Assembly (NCBI RefSeq): GCF_001667585.1
Contig: NZ_LZJZ01000042.1
Coordinates: 1-61,272, forward strand
Direction: 5' to 3'
Source: Mycobacterium sp. E2733
GTDB lineage: Bacteria > Actinomycetota > Actinomycetes > Mycobacteriales > Mycobacteriaceae
Length of the DNA: 61,272 nucleotides
Both the position numbers and the translations under genes were made by a program. Each line of letters begins with the position of its first letter. Within the stretch, counting starts at the first letter, position 1. Below the pieces are notes generated by a model. That model did not search any database. It had not been told where the DNA came from and was given only the letters and a program-made list of their open reading frames with translations. Positions 8,212-20,700 of the stretch are shown piece by piece.

Positions 8212-11200
8212 TGCTGACCTCCCCACTGCCCGACGGTCGCGTAGCCGTGCTGCTCTCTGCGCACGACCAAGAGCTGATCAGTAAGGACGCTCGCGCAATC
8301 CTGGACTACCTGGGTGGGACGGGCGCGAACGCGGACCCAGCGGCGGTGGCGTCTACCCTGCTGCGCCTGCGACGGGTGCGGCGGCACCGCGCGGTGGTGC
8401 GCGCGGCCGACCGCGCCGAGCTGGTCTCCGGCCTGACCGCGCTCGCCCGCGGCGAAGATCACCCGCTGGTCACCCGATCCTCCGTCGGGGCCGCCCCGCG
8501 CATCGCGTTCGTGTTTCCCGGCCAGGGCAACCAGTGGCCATCGATGGGCGCCGAGTCCTACCAACGGCTTTCCGGATACCGCGCCGAGGCCGACCGATGC
8601 GCCCAGGCATTCCTCGCCGCCGGGCTGCCCTCACCGTTGGCCTACCTGACCGGGGAACGCGACAAGAACTGGTCGCGGACCGAAATTCAGGGAGCGCAGT
8701 TTACCCACGCGGTCAGCCTGGCCCACGAATGGCGATTCCGCGGCGTGCCCCCCGCAATTGCCATCGGCCACAGCCTCGGCGAGGTCGCGGCGGCGTACGT
8801 GGCCGGAACGATAACGCGGCCCGACGCGGTCGCGTTGGTCGGAGCCCGCGCCACGATCGTCGACCAGTTGGCCGGCCACTACGCCATGGCGGTGCTCGGC
8901 GCCGGCGTCGACAAGGCCGAGTCCCTGATCGGCGAAACGGACGGCTGGCTGGAAGTTTCGGCGGTCAACGGTCCATCGTCGACCGTGGTGTCCGGAGAAT
9001 ACGGCGCCGTGGCGGCCGCTGTCGACCTCGCCCGGCAACGCGGCGTTTTCGCCCAGCAACTTTCGGTGGACTACCCGGGCCACACCAGCGTCCTGCGGCC
9101 CTTACGCACCCAGCTGGCCGAGCTGCTTCCCCGCTCGCGATTCCGGGACAGTCCGGTGCGATTCCTCGGCTCGACCTTCGGCGCGGAGGTCGGTGGTGAC
9201 GTTGACTTCTCCGCGTACTGGTATGACAACCTTTGCAACACGGTGCGTTTCGACCGTGCCGTGGCCGCGGCCCGAAAACTCGGGGCCACGACCTTCGTCG
9301 AGTTGTCCGCGCATCCCGCACTGCTCTATCCGCTCGCGGACCTGCTCGACGAGCGGACCACCGTGGCCGTCGGCTCGGGGCATCGCGACGGGGCCATCAG
9401 CAACACGCTGGCGGCGAACGTTGTCAGGGTGGCCGCGGCCGATCCCGGCTGCCAATGGGCCAACGCGATTCCCGGCGGTGTCCGGCCGCCAATGCGCGGA
9501 TTCCCGAACGCGCCCATGCGGGCGGTGCAGTTGTGGGCGGCACCCGAACCGCTGATCGAGATGGCCCCGGCGCTCACCGTAGTCCTTGAAGACTGGCAGC
9601 AAGCGAGTTCAACCGGCGGGGCGGCCGCCGACGTCGGCATTGTCGCGGTCGGCCCGACGGACGGCGCCTTGACCCGGCGACTGATGGATACCGTTGGGGC
9701 GCAAGACGGCTGCCGGGTGGTGGCACCGCACGACGCGGAGATCCTCGCGATCATCGCACCCGAGCTCGACGAGCTCGAAGCCACGGTGGCGATCGAGCAG
9801 ATCGCCGGGCGCCAAGACGCGGGCCTACCCGACTACGCCGCCCTGATCGGTCCGCGATGCCGGGGCGTCTGGCTGTTGACCGCCCGCGCTGAAACCATCG
9901 GTCCGGATGACGCCGATGCCTTCCCGGTGCAGGCGGCGCTGGCCGCGATGCATCGCAGCGTCGGCTTCGAATTCACCGACCAGACCTTCGGGCATCTCGA
10001 CCTGCCCGGCCGAGACGTCGATGCCGACACGGCGCGCGCCGCAGTCGACGTGCTTCTCGGGGAGGCGGCCGAGGTGGCGCTGCGGGGCAGCGAATCGCCG
10101 CGCCGCTACGTGCGAGCCTTCCGCGAGTGCCGTGATTCGGCCACCAAGCGGCCGCTGGACGCCGACGCGTTGGACAACGTGGTGATCACCGGCGGCAGCG
10201 GAGCCATCGGCCTGCAGTACGCGCGGTATTGCATCGAGCGCGGGGCGCGGACGGTTACGCTGCTGAGCCGCAACGGTATCGACCCGGACACGCTGCGCCG
10301 GCTCACTGCGAACCACGACACTGAGGTGCGCGCCCCGCGGTGCGACATCACCGATCCGGCCGCCGTGGCGGCCGTTGCCGCCCGGCACGCGCGGAACAGC
10401 GCGGCACTGCTGATCCATACCGCGGGCATCGCCGAGGCCCGCTCCCGTTCCGAGCTGACCGGAGCCGACGTGGCGGCGGTGTGTGCGGCTAAGGTGCGTG
10501 GCCTGGCGCTGCTGGCCGAGGTCTGGCCGTTGCGGCCGGATTGCCGAATCTTGGCCTGCTCGTCGGTGTTCGGCGTATGGGGCGGTTACGGCCACGCGGC
10601 TTACGCCGCCTCGAATCGGATGCTCGACGTGTTGGTCGCCCAGCTGCGCGACCGGGGACACGACAGCACGGCGATCCGGTGGGGGCTGTGGCAGGCCGCC
10701 GGCGTCGTCACCGGCGACGAGATCACCCGTACCGAACGCTCCGGTCTGGTCGCGATGCCTCCGGAAGTGGCGATCGAGGCGGGCTTGTGCCGCTACGAGG
10801 GCGATCCGCTGATCTTCGACGCCGACCTCGGCCGGCTCGGGGTGTTCTTCGAAAGCCAGGGCATGCCAGTGCCGTTCAGTGCGCCGCAGGGCGGCGGCGG
10901 GGGAGCGGACGCCTCCGCCGCCAAGCCGCTCGCCGAGGTGGTCCGCACCGAACTCGCCGCTGCCTTGCGCCTTGGCGATTCGGTTTCGATCGACCCGAGC
11001 GCACCGCTCGTCGACCTTGGTGTGGACTCGTTACTCGCACTCGATCTGCGCAAGCGGCTGCGCCGGACCGTCGGAAGCTCGGTCCCGGTAGCTCGCATGC
11101 TCGGCGGGATCACCCTCAACGAAATGATCGACGCGTTGCGCGGCGGCTCGGGCGAGCCGCGGGAATGCACAACACTCGACGCTCGCGAAGCCAGAAAGGT

Positions 11201-11216
11201 TGGACTCCCCGCGTGA
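8211..11216 (+). CDS. mbtD: Polyketide synthase MbtD (AT-KR-ACP)
   Basis: A PKS subunit of about 1001 residues that works with MbtC. Domains: acyltransferase with [14 protein letters not shown] near residue 100 and the active serine in [15 protein letters not shown] near 185; ketoreductase with NAD(P) loop [15 protein letters not shown] near 660 and the catalytic region [13 protein letters not shown]; and a C-terminal ACP with the pantetheine serine in [11 protein letters not shown] near 940. Reduction without dehydration fits the beta-hydroxy acid of mycobactin. The start ATG 8211 overlaps the mbtC stop (TGATG), and the stop overlaps the GTG of mbtE. The length matches the roughly 1000 residues expected. 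Confidence 0.93.
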   Translation: MLTSPLPDGRVAVLLSAHDQELISKDARAILDYLGGTGANADPAAVASTLLRLRRVRRHRAVVRAADRAELVSGLTALARGEDHPLVTRSSVGAAPRIAFVFPGQGNQWPSMGAESYQRLSGYRAEADRCAQAFLAAGLPSPLAYLTGERDKNWSRTEIQGAQFTHAVSLAHEWRFRGVPPAIAIGHSLGEVAAAYVAGTITRPDAVALVGARATIVDQLAGHYAMAVLGAGVDKAESLIGETDGWLEVSAVNGPSSTVVSGEYGAVAAAVDLARQRGVFAQQLSVDYPGHTSVLRPLRTQLAELLPRSRFRDSPVRFLGSTFGAEVGGDVDFSAYWYDNLCNTVRFDRAVAAARKLGATTFVELSAHPALLYPLADLLDERTTVAVGSGHRDGAISNTLAANVVRVAAADPGCQWANAIPGGVRPPMRGFPNAPMRAVQLWAAPEPLIEMAPALTVVLEDWQQASSTGGAAADVGIVAVGPTDGALTRRLMDTVGAQDGCRVVAPHDAEILAIIAPELDELEATVAIEQIAGRQDAGLPDYAALIGPRCRGVWLLTARAETIGPDDADAFPVQAALAAMHRSVGFEFTDQTFGHLDLPGRDVDADTARAAVDVLLGEAAEVALRGSESPRRYVRAFRECRDSATKRPLDADALDNVVITGGSGAIGLQYARYCIERGARTVTLLSRNGIDPDTLRRLTANHDTEVRAPRCDITDPAAVAAVAARHARNSAALLIHTAGIAEARSRSELTGADVAAVCAAKVRGLALLAEVWPLRPDCRILACSSVFGVWGGYGHAAYAASNRMLDVLVAQLRDRGHDSTAIRWGLWQAAGVVTGDEITRTERSGLVAMPPEVAIEAGLCRYEGDPLIFDADLGRLGVFFESQGMPVPFSAPQGGGGGADASAAKPLAEVVRTELAAALRLGDSVSIDPSAPLVDLGVDSLLALDLRKRLRRTVGSSVPVARMLGGITLNEMIDALRGGSGEPRECTTLDAREARKVGLPA

Positions 11217-14200
11217 CGGAAACCACCCGAGCCGGCGCAGGGCTCGACGATGAGCGCCTGGAATTGTTGCGCCGCAAGATCGCCGAACGCGGCCTGGCGA
11301 GGCCGCGCGCCGGAGCGCCGGTGGCGACATACGAAGAGCCGCGCATGTCCGTCGGACAGCACCGGATGTGGTTCGTGCAGTCGGTGGACCCCGACAGCGC
11401 GCTGCTCAACGTCTGCGTCTCCTATCGCGTCACCGGCACGGTCGACACTGAACGGTTGCGGCGCGCGGTCGACGCCGTGGCCGCGCGGCACCCCGTGCTG
11501 CACACGACCTATGGCACCGGCGCGGACGGTGACCCGTGTCCGGTCATCCGCGAGGAGCTGCGGCCCGAGTGGGCGCACCACGACCTGTCCGGGCTGACCG
11601 ATCAGGCGCGGCGGTTGCGGCTGGATGTGCTGGCGCAGCGGGATTTCCGCCGGCCCTTCGACCTGTCCGGGGATTCGCCGCTGCGTGTCACCGTGGCCCG
11701 CCTGTCCGCGGACGAACTGATGCTGTTGATCACCGCCCATCACATCGCCTGGGACGACGCGTCGTGGCGACCGTTTTTCGCCGACCTGACTCGCGCGTAC
11801 ACCGATCCGATCGGGTTCGGCGGCGAACCCGCGGTAACGGCGCCTCCGCCGGACGAAGCCGCGGATCCCGCCGCGGACTTCGAATACTGGCGACCGCTGA
11901 TGGCGAATCTGCCCGAGCCGCTTGAGCTTCCCGGCCCTAACGGTTCGGTGGTGCCGACCACGTGGCGTGCACAGCGGGCCACGACGCGGTTGTCGCCGGC
12001 GACCGTCGAAAGGGCGGCGGCACTGGCGCGCGAGACCGGTGCCACCCCGTACATGGTGCTGATGGCCGCCTTTGCGGCGTTGGTGCATCGCTACACCCAG
12101 TCAACGGACTTCCTGATCGCCGCGCCCGTGGTCAACCGCGGCGTCGGGACCGAATCGGCCATCGGTTACTACGGCAACACCGTGGTGATCCGGCTGCGAC
12201 CCGAGCCGCACCAGACATTCCGCCAGCTACTGGCCCAAACCCGGGATAGCGCGGTGGGCGCCTTCGCCCATTCGCGCGCCGACTTGGACTGGCTGGTGCG
12301 CGAGTCCAATCCCGATCGCCGGCATGGCGCCGACCGGATGACCCGGGTGAGTTTCGGACAGCGCGAGCCCGATGGCGCCGGCTTCTGCCCACCCGGGGTG
12401 CGGTGCGAGCGAGGGGAATTGCGCGGTCACTTCAACCAGCTGCCACTCAGCTTCATGATCGAGCTGGACCGCCCGAACGGTGGGCTGGTGGAAGCCGAGT
12501 ACCTGGTCGAGGTGCTGGATCACCGGCTGGTGGATCAGCTGCTGCGGCACTACGCCGTGCTGCTCGACAACGCACTGGCCGATCCCGACACGGCGCTGTC
12601 GGCGTGCGCGCTGATGGACACCGATGACGCCGAATGGTTGCGCTGGGCCTCGAGCGGTGCCGAGTTCGCGACCCCAACCGCCACCTTGCCCGCACTGGTC
12701 ACCCGGCGAGCGGCGCTGTCGCCCGATGCCATCGCCGTGGTCTACGAGCGGCGCGAGTACACCTACCGGGAGATCGACGAAGATTCGAACCGCCTGGCGC
12801 ACTGGCTGATCGACCAGGGCATCGGCACCGAGGATCGCGTCGCGGTGTTGCTGGACAAATCACCCGAATTGGTCATCACCGCGCTGGGCGTGCTGAAGGC
12901 CGGGGCGGTCTACCTGCCGGTGGATCCCACCTACCCCGAGGATCGGCTGACCTTCATTCTGGGCGACGCCGGCGCCAAACTCGTTCTGCGCGAACCCGTT
13001 ACCGGCCTGTCGCGGTTCCCGGCCACCGCCCCGACCGAGCTGATCCGGCCGCTGAGCCCGCAAAACACCGCCTACCTGATCTACACCTCGGGTTCGACCG
13101 GGTTGCCCAAGGGCGTGCCGGTGCCGCACGCGCCGATCGCCGAATACTTCGTCTGGTTCGGCGACGAGTATCGCGTCGACGAAACCGACCGGCTGCTGCA
13201 GGTCGCGTCGCCGAGCTTCGACGTGTCCATGGGCGAGATCTTCGGAACGTTGATCATGGGCGCGCGCCTGGTGATTCCGCGGCCCGACGGGCTGCGCGAC
13301 ATCGGTTACCTCACCGATCTGCTCAGCCGCGAAGGCATCACCTCGATGCACTTCGTGCCGTCGCTGCTGGGCTTGTTCCTGTCGCTGCCTGGTGTCAGCC
13401 AGTGGCGCACCCTGCGGCGCGTACCCATCGGTGGGGAAGCCCTGCCGGGCGAGATCGCCGACAAGTTCCACGCCACGTTCGATGCGCTGCTGTACAACTT
13501 TTATGGACCGACCGAGACCGTCGTCAACTGCACCAGCTACCCGGTCGAAGGCGCCCAGGGCACCCGGGTGGTGCCCATCGGCCGTCCCAAGATCAACACC
13601 CAGGTACACCTGCTCGACAACGCGCTGCGGCCGGTACCTGTGGGCGCGATCGGCGAGATCTACATCGGCGGAACGCATGTCGCGCACGGATACCACCGCA
13701 GGCCCGGACTGACGGCCGAACGGTTCGTCGCTGACCCGTTCACCCCGGGCGGCCGGTTGTACCGCTCCGGTGACCTGGCGCGCCGCAACGCCGACGGGGA
13801 TATCGAGTTCGTGGGCCGCGCCGACGAGCAGGTGAAGATCCGCGGCTTCCGCATCGAGCTGGGCGAGATCGCCGCCGCGATCTCGGTGGACCCCAGCGTC
13901 GGGCAAGCGGTGGTGCTGGCCATGGACCTGCCCCGGTTGGGCAAGAGCCTGGTGGGATACGTCACGCCGGCCCAGGGCGGCAGCCCGGAAACCGTTGAGG
14001 TCGACCGCATTCGCGTCCGGGTGGCCGCCGCGCTGCCCGACTACATGACGCCGGCCGCCTATGTGGCACTCGCCGAAATCCCGATCACCGCGCACGGCAA
14101 GATCGACCGGGCCGCGCTGCCTCAACCGCAGATCACGGCGACCGCCGTATACCGCGACCCGACGACGCCCACCGAAAGCCGCATCGCTGCACTGTTTTCC

Positions 14201-17200
14201 GCGTTGCTCGGCCACGACAGGGTGGGGGTCGACGACTCGTTCTTCGACCTGGGCGGTCACTCGCTGGTGGCCACCAAACTGGTCAACGCCATCCGGTCGG
14301 AGTGCGGGGTGGAGCTCGGCATCCGCGACGTCTTCGAGCTCGCGACGGTGGGCTTGCTGGCGGAACGGGTCGACCAGCTGGGTTCCGGCGAACTCAGGCG
14401 GCCGCGGCCCAGGCTGATCGCGACCGACCACGACGAGCCGATGCCGCTGTCGGCCTCGCAGCTGCGCAGCTGGTTCGCCTACCGCGTCGACGGGCCCAGC
14501 TGGGTCAACAACATTCCCTTCGCCGCGAAACTGACCGGGCCATGGGACATCGACGCCCTGGTCGCCGCCGTCGGCGACGTCGTCGCCCGGCACGAGATCC
14601 TGCGCACCTCCTACGTGGAGTTGGACGGGGTGCCCTACCAGGTGGTCGGGCCCGCCGGGGAGGTCGCCGTGCGCCGAGAGGCCGGACCCGACGACGCATG
14701 GCTGCAGCGGCAGCTGAATGACGAGCGCCGGCACTGCTTCGAGCTGGACCGCGAGCTGCCGGTTCGGGTTGCGTTGCTGCACAACGCCGATAACCCCGCC
14801 GAACACGTGCTGTCGCTGGTCGTCCACCACATCGCCTCCGACCACTGGTCGGCGGGGGTGCTGTTCGCCGACGTGATGACCGCGTACCGGGCCCGGCGGG
14901 CCGGGGAAGCCCCGGCCTGGGCGCCGCTGCGTGTCCAGTACGCCGACTACGCGGCATGGCAGGGGAGATTCCTGGGCGATGCGAGCGGCCAGGAGTCCGC
15001 CGTGGCCGCCGGGCAACGGGAGTACTGGAACCGGCAGCTGGCCGGGCTGCCGGAGGACACCGGGCTGCGTCCCGACTTCCCGCGCCCGCCGGTGCCGAGC
15101 GGCGAGGGCGAATCCGTTGACTTCCGCATCGACGCCGCCACTCGCGGCAAGCTCGCCGAGTTGTCGCGCGAGCTGGGCATGACCGAATTCATGCTGCTGC
15201 AAACGGCTGTCGCCGTCGTGCTGCACAAGGCGGGCGGCGGGCTGGACATCCCGCTTGGCACCCCGGTCGCCGGGCGCACCGAGGCCGAATTAGACCAACT
15301 GATCGGGTTTTTCGTCAACATCCTGGTGCTGCGCAACGACCTGACCGGCAACCCGACGTTGCGTGAACTGCTGACCCGCGCCCGAGACACGGCCCTGGCC
15401 GCCTACGCCCACCAGGACCTGCCGTTCGACCGGGTGGTCGAGAGCGTCAGCCCGGTGCGTTCGCTGTCGCGCAACCCGCTGTTCCAGGTCGTCGTGCACG
15501 TCCGCGACCACCTGGCCGCCACGCGGTTGATCGAGCAGGCCCCCGACGGCGGCGGACAAGACACGGTGTGCACATCGCTCGACCCCGTCTTCGACATGGC
15601 GCACGCCGATCTCAGTGTCAACTTCTTCGGCACCGACGGTTCGGGAGACGTCGGGTACAACTGCAACCTGATCTTTCGCACCGAGCTCTACAGCCGGGCC
15701 AGCATCGAGCGGTTGGCCGGCTGGCTGACCCGGGTGGTCACCGAGTTTGCCAGCAATGCCGATCAAACTTTGCGCGACCTGCAGCTGACCGACGCCGGCG
15801 AACGGCGCCGCATGCTGGAGCACTGGAGCCGGGGCGAGCGGCCGCCGCACAACCGGCGCCGCACCATTCCGGAACTGTTGCAGCCGAGCCGAAGCTGGGC
15901 CCCCGACCGGATCGCGGTGCGTTGCGGCGACGAGCAGATCGATTACCCCGCGCTGCACCGTCGTTCGGATAACCTCGCGGCGCTGCTCGCCGGGCGCGGG
16001 GTGGGGCCCGGGTCGCTGGTCGGACTGTCGACGCGGCGCAGCATCGACCTGGTGGTGGCGCTGGTGGCCATCATGAAGGCCGGCGGCGGTTATTTTCCGA
16101 TCGATCCCGGCTACCCGCCGGCGCGCAAGCTGTTCATGCTCGAAGACGTCCGACCGCCGGTGGTGCTGGCCACGGCCGAGGCCGCCGGCACCATACCCGA
16201 AGTTGCCGGTGTCTCCGTCATTTCGCTGGACGACCCGCAGGTGCGCGCCGCGGTAGAGAACGCGGAGGGCGATCCGCGTGTACTGCCGCTCCCGCACCCC
16301 GACGACCCGATGTTTCTGGTCTTCACGTCCGGATCCACGGGCAAACCGAAAGGCGCGCTGGGCACCCATCGATCCATGGCGGCCCGGCTGGACTGGCAGC
16401 TACGGCACTACCCGCCGAGAACCGACGACGTTCGACTGGCGCAGGCCTCGATCACGTTCCTGGAGGGCGGCATGGAGATGCTGGCCGGCCTCGCGGCGGG
16501 AGCGACCATGATCCTCGCCGAGGATGCCGAACTCCGCGACCCGGAAGCCATCGGGGAGTTGATGGTTCGGCACGCGGTGACCCAGGTGACCGCGGTGCCG
16601 AGCCTGGTCTCCGCCCTGGTCGACAGCACGCCCGAGGCGGTGCGCGCCCTGTCCCGGCTGGTGTGCGGCGGGGAACCGGTGAGCACCGCGCTGCTGCAAC
16701 GGCTGGTGGCGGTGTGTGCAGGCGCGGACACCGAGCTGTTGAATAACATCGGTTCCACCGAGACCTCCGGCGCGGTGTCCCGGGGTCGACTGGAGCCGCC
16801 GAATCCGCGAGTGGGCAAACCGGTCCCGGGCGCAGACGCCTACCTGCTCGACGGCGGCCTGCGGCCGGTGCCGGTCGGGGTCGTGGGCGAGCTGTACTAC
16901 GCCGGCGACCAACTGGCCCGCGGCTACTGGAGGCGGGCTGGGCTGACCGCCACCCGGTTCGTCGCCAATCCCTATGCCCTCGAGCCGGGTTCGCGTCTGT
17001 ACCGCAGCGGCGACCTTGCCCGCTGGACCGAGGACGGGCAGCTGGAATTCGTCGGACGCTCCGACCACCAGGTACAGGTGCGCGGCTTTCGGGTTGAGTT
17101 GGCTGAAGTCGAGGCGGCGCTCGCGGCAGTCGACGGTGTCGCCGCGGCGGCGGCTCGCACCTGGGAGGTGCATGGCGGCACCTCGCTGGCCGGATACGTT

Positions 17201-17758
17201 GTGCCCCAACGGCCGGTCGGCGATGAGGCCGGGAAGGCCGCTTTCGCGTCGGAGGTTCGCGCGGCGATCGGAACGACGCTGCCCGGGTACATGATGCCCT
17301 CGTCGTTGACCGTTCTCGATGTGCTTCCCAAAACCGAATCGGGCAAGCTGAACCGGCCCGGGCTGCCGCGGCCGGTGGTCAGCACCGGCGGACGGGTTGA
17401 ACCGTCGCGCACCGACACCGAACGGACGCTTGCCAAGGTGTTCGCCGAGCTGCTTTCGACGCCCGAGGTGGGCCGCTTTGACGACTTCTTCGCCCTGGGC
17501 GGTGACAGCATCCTGTCGGTGCAGCTGGCTTCGCGGGCGCGGGCGGCCGGGCTGGCGGTCAACCCGCGGATGATCTTCGAGAACCCGACGGTGCAAGAGC
17601 TGGCCGCGGCCCTGGATGCGTTGGGGGGCAACGGCACCGGGCACATCGACGAGCCCACCGATGCCCGGTTCGAGCCCATGAGCGCGTCCGGGCTGTCGGC
17701 CGAGGATCTTGCGGTCGTGACGCAGCTGTGGTCGTCGTCGCGGGACGGCACGCCATGA
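11213..17758 (+). CDS. mbtE: NRPS MbtE with two modules (C-A-PCP-C-A-PCP)
   Basis: A peptide synthetase of about 2181 residues. First module: C domain ([10 protein letters not shown] near 174), A domain ([11 protein letters not shown] near 624, Asp of the binding pocket in PSFDVSMGE), carrier [10 protein letters not shown] near 1016. Second module: C domain (HHIASDHWS near 1204), A domain ([11 protein letters not shown] near 1703), carrier [10 protein letters not shown] near 2099. It should load and condense the lysine that is N-acylated and hydroxylated. The second A domain has ITFLEGGME where the amino-acid-binding Asp normally sits, and QVQVRG in place of QVKIRG, so its substrate or activity is in doubt. 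From memory M. tuberculosis MbtE is about 1682 residues, some 500 shorter. GTG 11213 overlaps the mbtD stop. Confidence 0.92.
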   Translation: MTETTRAGAGLDDERLELLRRKIAERGLARPRAGAPVATYEEPRMSVGQHRMWFVQSVDPDSALLNVCVSYRVTGTVDTERLRRAVDAVAARHPVLHTTYGTGADGDPCPVIREELRPEWAHHDLSGLTDQARRLRLDVLAQRDFRRPFDLSGDSPLRVTVARLSADELMLLITAHHIAWDDASWRPFFADLTRAYTDPIGFGGEPAVTAPPPDEAADPAADFEYWRPLMANLPEPLELPGPNGSVVPTTWRAQRATTRLSPATVERAAALARETGATPYMVLMAAFAALVHRYTQSTDFLIAAPVVNRGVGTESAIGYYGNTVVIRLRPEPHQTFRQLLAQTRDSAVGAFAHSRADLDWLVRESNPDRRHGADRMTRVSFGQREPDGAGFCPPGVRCERGELRGHFNQLPLSFMIELDRPNGGLVEAEYLVEVLDHRLVDQLLRHYAVLLDNALADPDTALSACALMDTDDAEWLRWASSGAEFATPTATLPALVTRRAALSPDAIAVVYERREYTYREIDEDSNRLAHWLIDQGIGTEDRVAVLLDKSPELVITALGVLKAGAVYLPVDPTYPEDRLTFILGDAGAKLVLREPVTGLSRFPATAPTELIRPLSPQNTAYLIYTSGSTGLPKGVPVPHAPIAEYFVWFGDEYRVDETDRLLQVASPSFDVSMGEIFGTLIMGARLVIPRPDGLRDIGYLTDLLSREGITSMHFVPSLLGLFLSLPGVSQWRTLRRVPIGGEALPGEIADKFHATFDALLYNFYGPTETVVNCTSYPVEGAQGTRVVPIGRPKINTQVHLLDNALRPVPVGAIGEIYIGGTHVAHGYHRRPGLTAERFVADPFTPGGRLYRSGDLARRNADGDIEFVGRADEQVKIRGFRIELGEIAAAISVDPSVGQAVVLAMDLPRLGKSLVGYVTPAQGGSPETVEVDRIRVRVAAALPDYMTPAAYVALAEIPITAHGKIDRAALPQPQITATAVYRDPTTPTESRIAALFSALLGHDRVGVDDSFFDLGGHSLVATKLVNAIRSECGVELGIRDVFELATVGLLAERVDQLGSGELRRPRPRLIATDHDEPMPLSASQLRSWFAYRVDGPSWVNNIPFAAKLTGPWDIDALVAAVGDVVARHEILRTSYVELDGVPYQVVGPAGEVAVRREAGPDDAWLQRQLNDERRHCFELDRELPVRVALLHNADNPAEHVLSLVVHHIASDHWSAGVLFADVMTAYRARRAGEAPAWAPLRVQYADYAAWQGRFLGDASGQESAVAAGQREYWNRQLAGLPEDTGLRPDFPRPPVPSGEGESVDFRIDAATRGKLAELSRELGMTEFMLLQTAVAVVLHKAGGGLDIPLGTPVAGRTEAELDQLIGFFVNILVLRNDLTGNPTLRELLTRARDTALAAYAHQDLPFDRVVESVSPVRSLSRNPLFQVVVHVRDHLAATRLIEQAPDGGGQDTVCTSLDPVFDMAHADLSVNFFGTDGSGDVGYNCNLIFRTELYSRASIERLAGWLTRVVTEFASNADQTLRDLQLTDAGERRRMLEHWSRGERPPHNRRRTIPELLQPSRSWAPDRIAVRCGDEQIDYPALHRRSDNLAALLAGRGVGPGSLVGLSTRRSIDLVVALVAIMKAGGGYFPIDPGYPPARKLFMLEDVRPPVVLATAEAAGTIPEVAGVSVISLDDPQVRAAVENAEGDPRVLPLPHPDDPMFLVFTSGSTGKPKGALGTHRSMAARLDWQLRHYPPRTDDVRLAQASITFLEGGMEMLAGLAAGATMILAEDAELRDPEAIGELMVRHAVTQVTAVPSLVSALVDSTPEAVRALSRLVCGGEPVSTALLQRLVAVCAGADTELLNNIGSTETSGAVSRGRLEPPNPRVGKPVPGADAYLLDGGLRPVPVGVVGELYYAGDQLARGYWRRAGLTATRFVANPYALEPGSRLYRSGDLARWTEDGQLEFVGRSDHQVQVRGFRVELAEVEAALAAVDGVAAAAARTWEVHGGTSLAGYVVPQRPVGDEAGKAAFASEVRAAIGTTLPGYMMPSSLTVLDVLPKTESGKLNRPGLPRPVVSTGGRVEPSRTDTERTLAKVFAELLSTPEVGRFDDFFALGGDSILSVQLASRARAAGLAVNPRMIFENPTVQELAAALDALGGNGTGHIDEPTDARFEPMSASGLSAEDLAVVTQLWSSSRDGTP

Positions 17759-20700
17759 CGACGACTAAGGATGTCGCGCCCGACATCGAAGATGTGATGG
17801 CGCTGAGCCCGCTGCAGGAGGGCTTGTATTCACTGACCACGCTTGCCGAATTCACTGACGGCGAGGCCGACGACCCGTATGTGATCGGTATGGCCGCCGA
17901 CATCTCCGGTTCGCTCGACGTGGCGCTGTTACGCGATTGCGCGACAAAGATGTTGGGGCGACACCCCAACCTGCGGGCCAGCTTCTTCAGCCGGGGCATC
18001 GCGCGGCCGGTGCAAATTGTGCCGTACCGGGTGGACCTGCCATGGCGCACCGTCATTGCCACACCCGAGGATGTGCCTGCGCTGCAGGATGGCGAACGCC
18101 GCCGACCATTCGACCTGGAACATGGGCCGGCCATTCGCTTCCTGCTCATCGAATTGCCGTGCGCACGGTGGCGTTTGGTGCTCACCGCCCACCACATCGT
18201 GATCGACGGCTGGTCGCTACCGGTGTTCGTCAACGAGATGATGATCCTGTACGGGGCCGGCGGAGATCTGTCCGCGCTGCCCGACGCTCCGCGGCCCTAC
18301 CGCGACTACATCGGCTGGCTGGCGAATCGCGATCCCGAAGCCAGCCAACGCGTCTGGCGCCGGAACCTGGCGGGCCTCCCCGGACCCACCCTGTTAGCGG
18401 CCGCGCTGGGCTCGGCCGAGGGCCGGCGGACAGGGCTGCCGCGCACCACCGAACTGCGGATCCCGGGCGCGGCCACCGCGCGGATGGTCGAGGAGACCCG
18501 AGCCCGTGGCATCACCGTCAACACCCTGATGCAAATGGCGTGGGCGCTGGTGCTGTCGCGGCTGACCGACACCCATGACGTGGTTTTCGGCGTGACGGTG
18601 TCCGGCAGGCCGCCCGAACTCGCCGGCGTCGAGACCATGATCGGCCTGTTCATCAACACCGTCCCTCTGCGGGTGCGGCTCGACCCGGCCGCGAGCGTCG
18701 GCGAACAATGCCGCGCGGTGCAACGCAACGCCGCACTGCTGCGTGAGCACAGCCACCTCGGGCACGCGCAGCTGCGGGCGCTCGGCGGCGTCGGTGAAAT
18801 GTTTGACACCCTGCTGGTCTACGAGAACTTTCCAATGGACGGACTGACGGCCGGCACCGAATTGACCACCGCGGGCGCAACATTCCGGCCCTCCGCCCTG
18901 CAGACGTTGTCGCACTTCCCGATCACCGTCGCCGCTCACATGGCAGGCGGCGAACTGGTGGTGCTGGTCGAAGTGATCGACGGAGCGCTGGGCGCCATCC
19001 CCGCCGCCGCCTTCGGTCGACGGGTGCTCACCACCGCCGAGCGGCTGCTGCGGGACTGGGAGCGCCCGCTGCGTCAGGTCAGCGTCCTCTTCGACGACGA
19101 GGCGGTCCCGCCGCGCACCGTGGGCGAGCCCGCCCCGCCGCCGGTCGGCATCCACACCCGATTCGCCGAAGTCGTCGGCAGGACCCCGAACAACCTCGCC
19201 GTCAGCTGGGCGGGCGGTCAACTCAGCTACCACGAATTGGACGCGCTGGCCGACGGCCTGGCCGCCCGGCTCGCGCACCGCGGGGTGCGCCCCGAAACCC
19301 CGGTGGCCATCCGGCTTTCCCGGGGGCCGCAGTACATCGTCGCGATACTCGGTGTGCTCAAGGCCGGCGGCACGTGCGTGCCGATGGAGCCGGGGACGCC
19401 CCCGGAGCGGGTGGAATCGATCCTGCGTCAATCCGGCGCCTCCATCGTGATCGACGAGGTGTCGCTCATAGCGGGCGAACACCCCGCAACGAATTTCCGC
19501 CCGGCCGAGGTGGCGCCCGGCCAGGCCGCGTATGTCGTCTTCACGTCGGGAACGACCGGAGAACCCAAGGGGGTCATCGGAACTCACGCGGCGTTGGCCG
19601 CCTACGCCGACGACCACCTGAATAGCGTGTTGCGGCCGGCGGCCGCCCGGCTGGGGCGGCCGCTGCGCATCGCGCACGCGTGGTCGTTCGCGTTCGACGC
19701 CGCCTGGCAGCCGTTGGTCGCGCTTCTCGACGGCCATGGTGTGCACGTCGTCGACGAGCCCACCCAGACCGACGCCGAGGGACTCGTCGCCGCGATCGCC
19801 GAGCACGGCGTCGACATGATCGACACCACTCCGTCTATGTTTGACCAACTTTCGGCATGCGGTTTGCTCACCACGGTCCCGCTGGCGGTGCTGGCGCTGG
19901 GCGGGGAAGCGCTCGGCACCCCCGCGTGGGCCCTCATCCGCGCCGAGTGCGAGCGCACCGGGATGGCGGCCTACAACTGCTACGGCCCCACGGAAACCAC
20001 GGTCGAGGCCGTGGTGGCCACCGTCACGGACCACAACGAGCCGTCGATCGGATGGCCGACGGCGCACACGCGCGGTTACGTGCTGGATTCGGCGCTGCGT
20101 CCGGTGCCCGTCGGGGCCACCGGCGAGCTCTATCTTGGCGGCGCCCAGCTGGCCCGCGGGTATCTCGGACGCGCGGCGGAAACCGGCCGGCGGTTCGTCG
20201 CCGACCCGTTCGCAATCGGCGAACGCATGTACCGCACCGGCGATTTGGTGCGTCGCGGTCCCGGCGGCGCGCTGCAATACGTGGGCCGCGCCGACGCGCA
20301 GGTGAAGATCCGCGGCTATCGCGTCGAGCCCGGCGAGATCGGCGCCGCGCTCGAATCGCATCCCGCCGTCCAGCGTGCGGGCGTGCTGGTGCGCCGGTCG
20401 GAGGCGGGGGCGCGGCTCACCGCTTACGTGGTGATCTCCGATGCGGCGCCCCGGCCGCCGTCGACTGCCGAACTGCGCGGCATGCTCGGCGCCCGGCTGC
20501 CGCGCTACATGATCCCGCAGCGCATCGTCACGGTCGACGAAATTCCGCTGACGGTCAACGGCAAGCTGGATGAGGCCGCGCTGAGCGCCTTCGACACCGC
20601 CGAGGCGGTCTGCGCCGGAGACAAACCCGAAACCGCCACGGAAGCCGTACTGGCGGAACTGTTTTCGGAACTGCTGCATCAGCCGCGAGTCGACGTCGCC

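Noticed and set aside
12860..15226. A 788-codon minus-strand frame
   Set aside because: Antisense shadow of mbtE, caused by high GC in the third codon position; no recognisable protein features.
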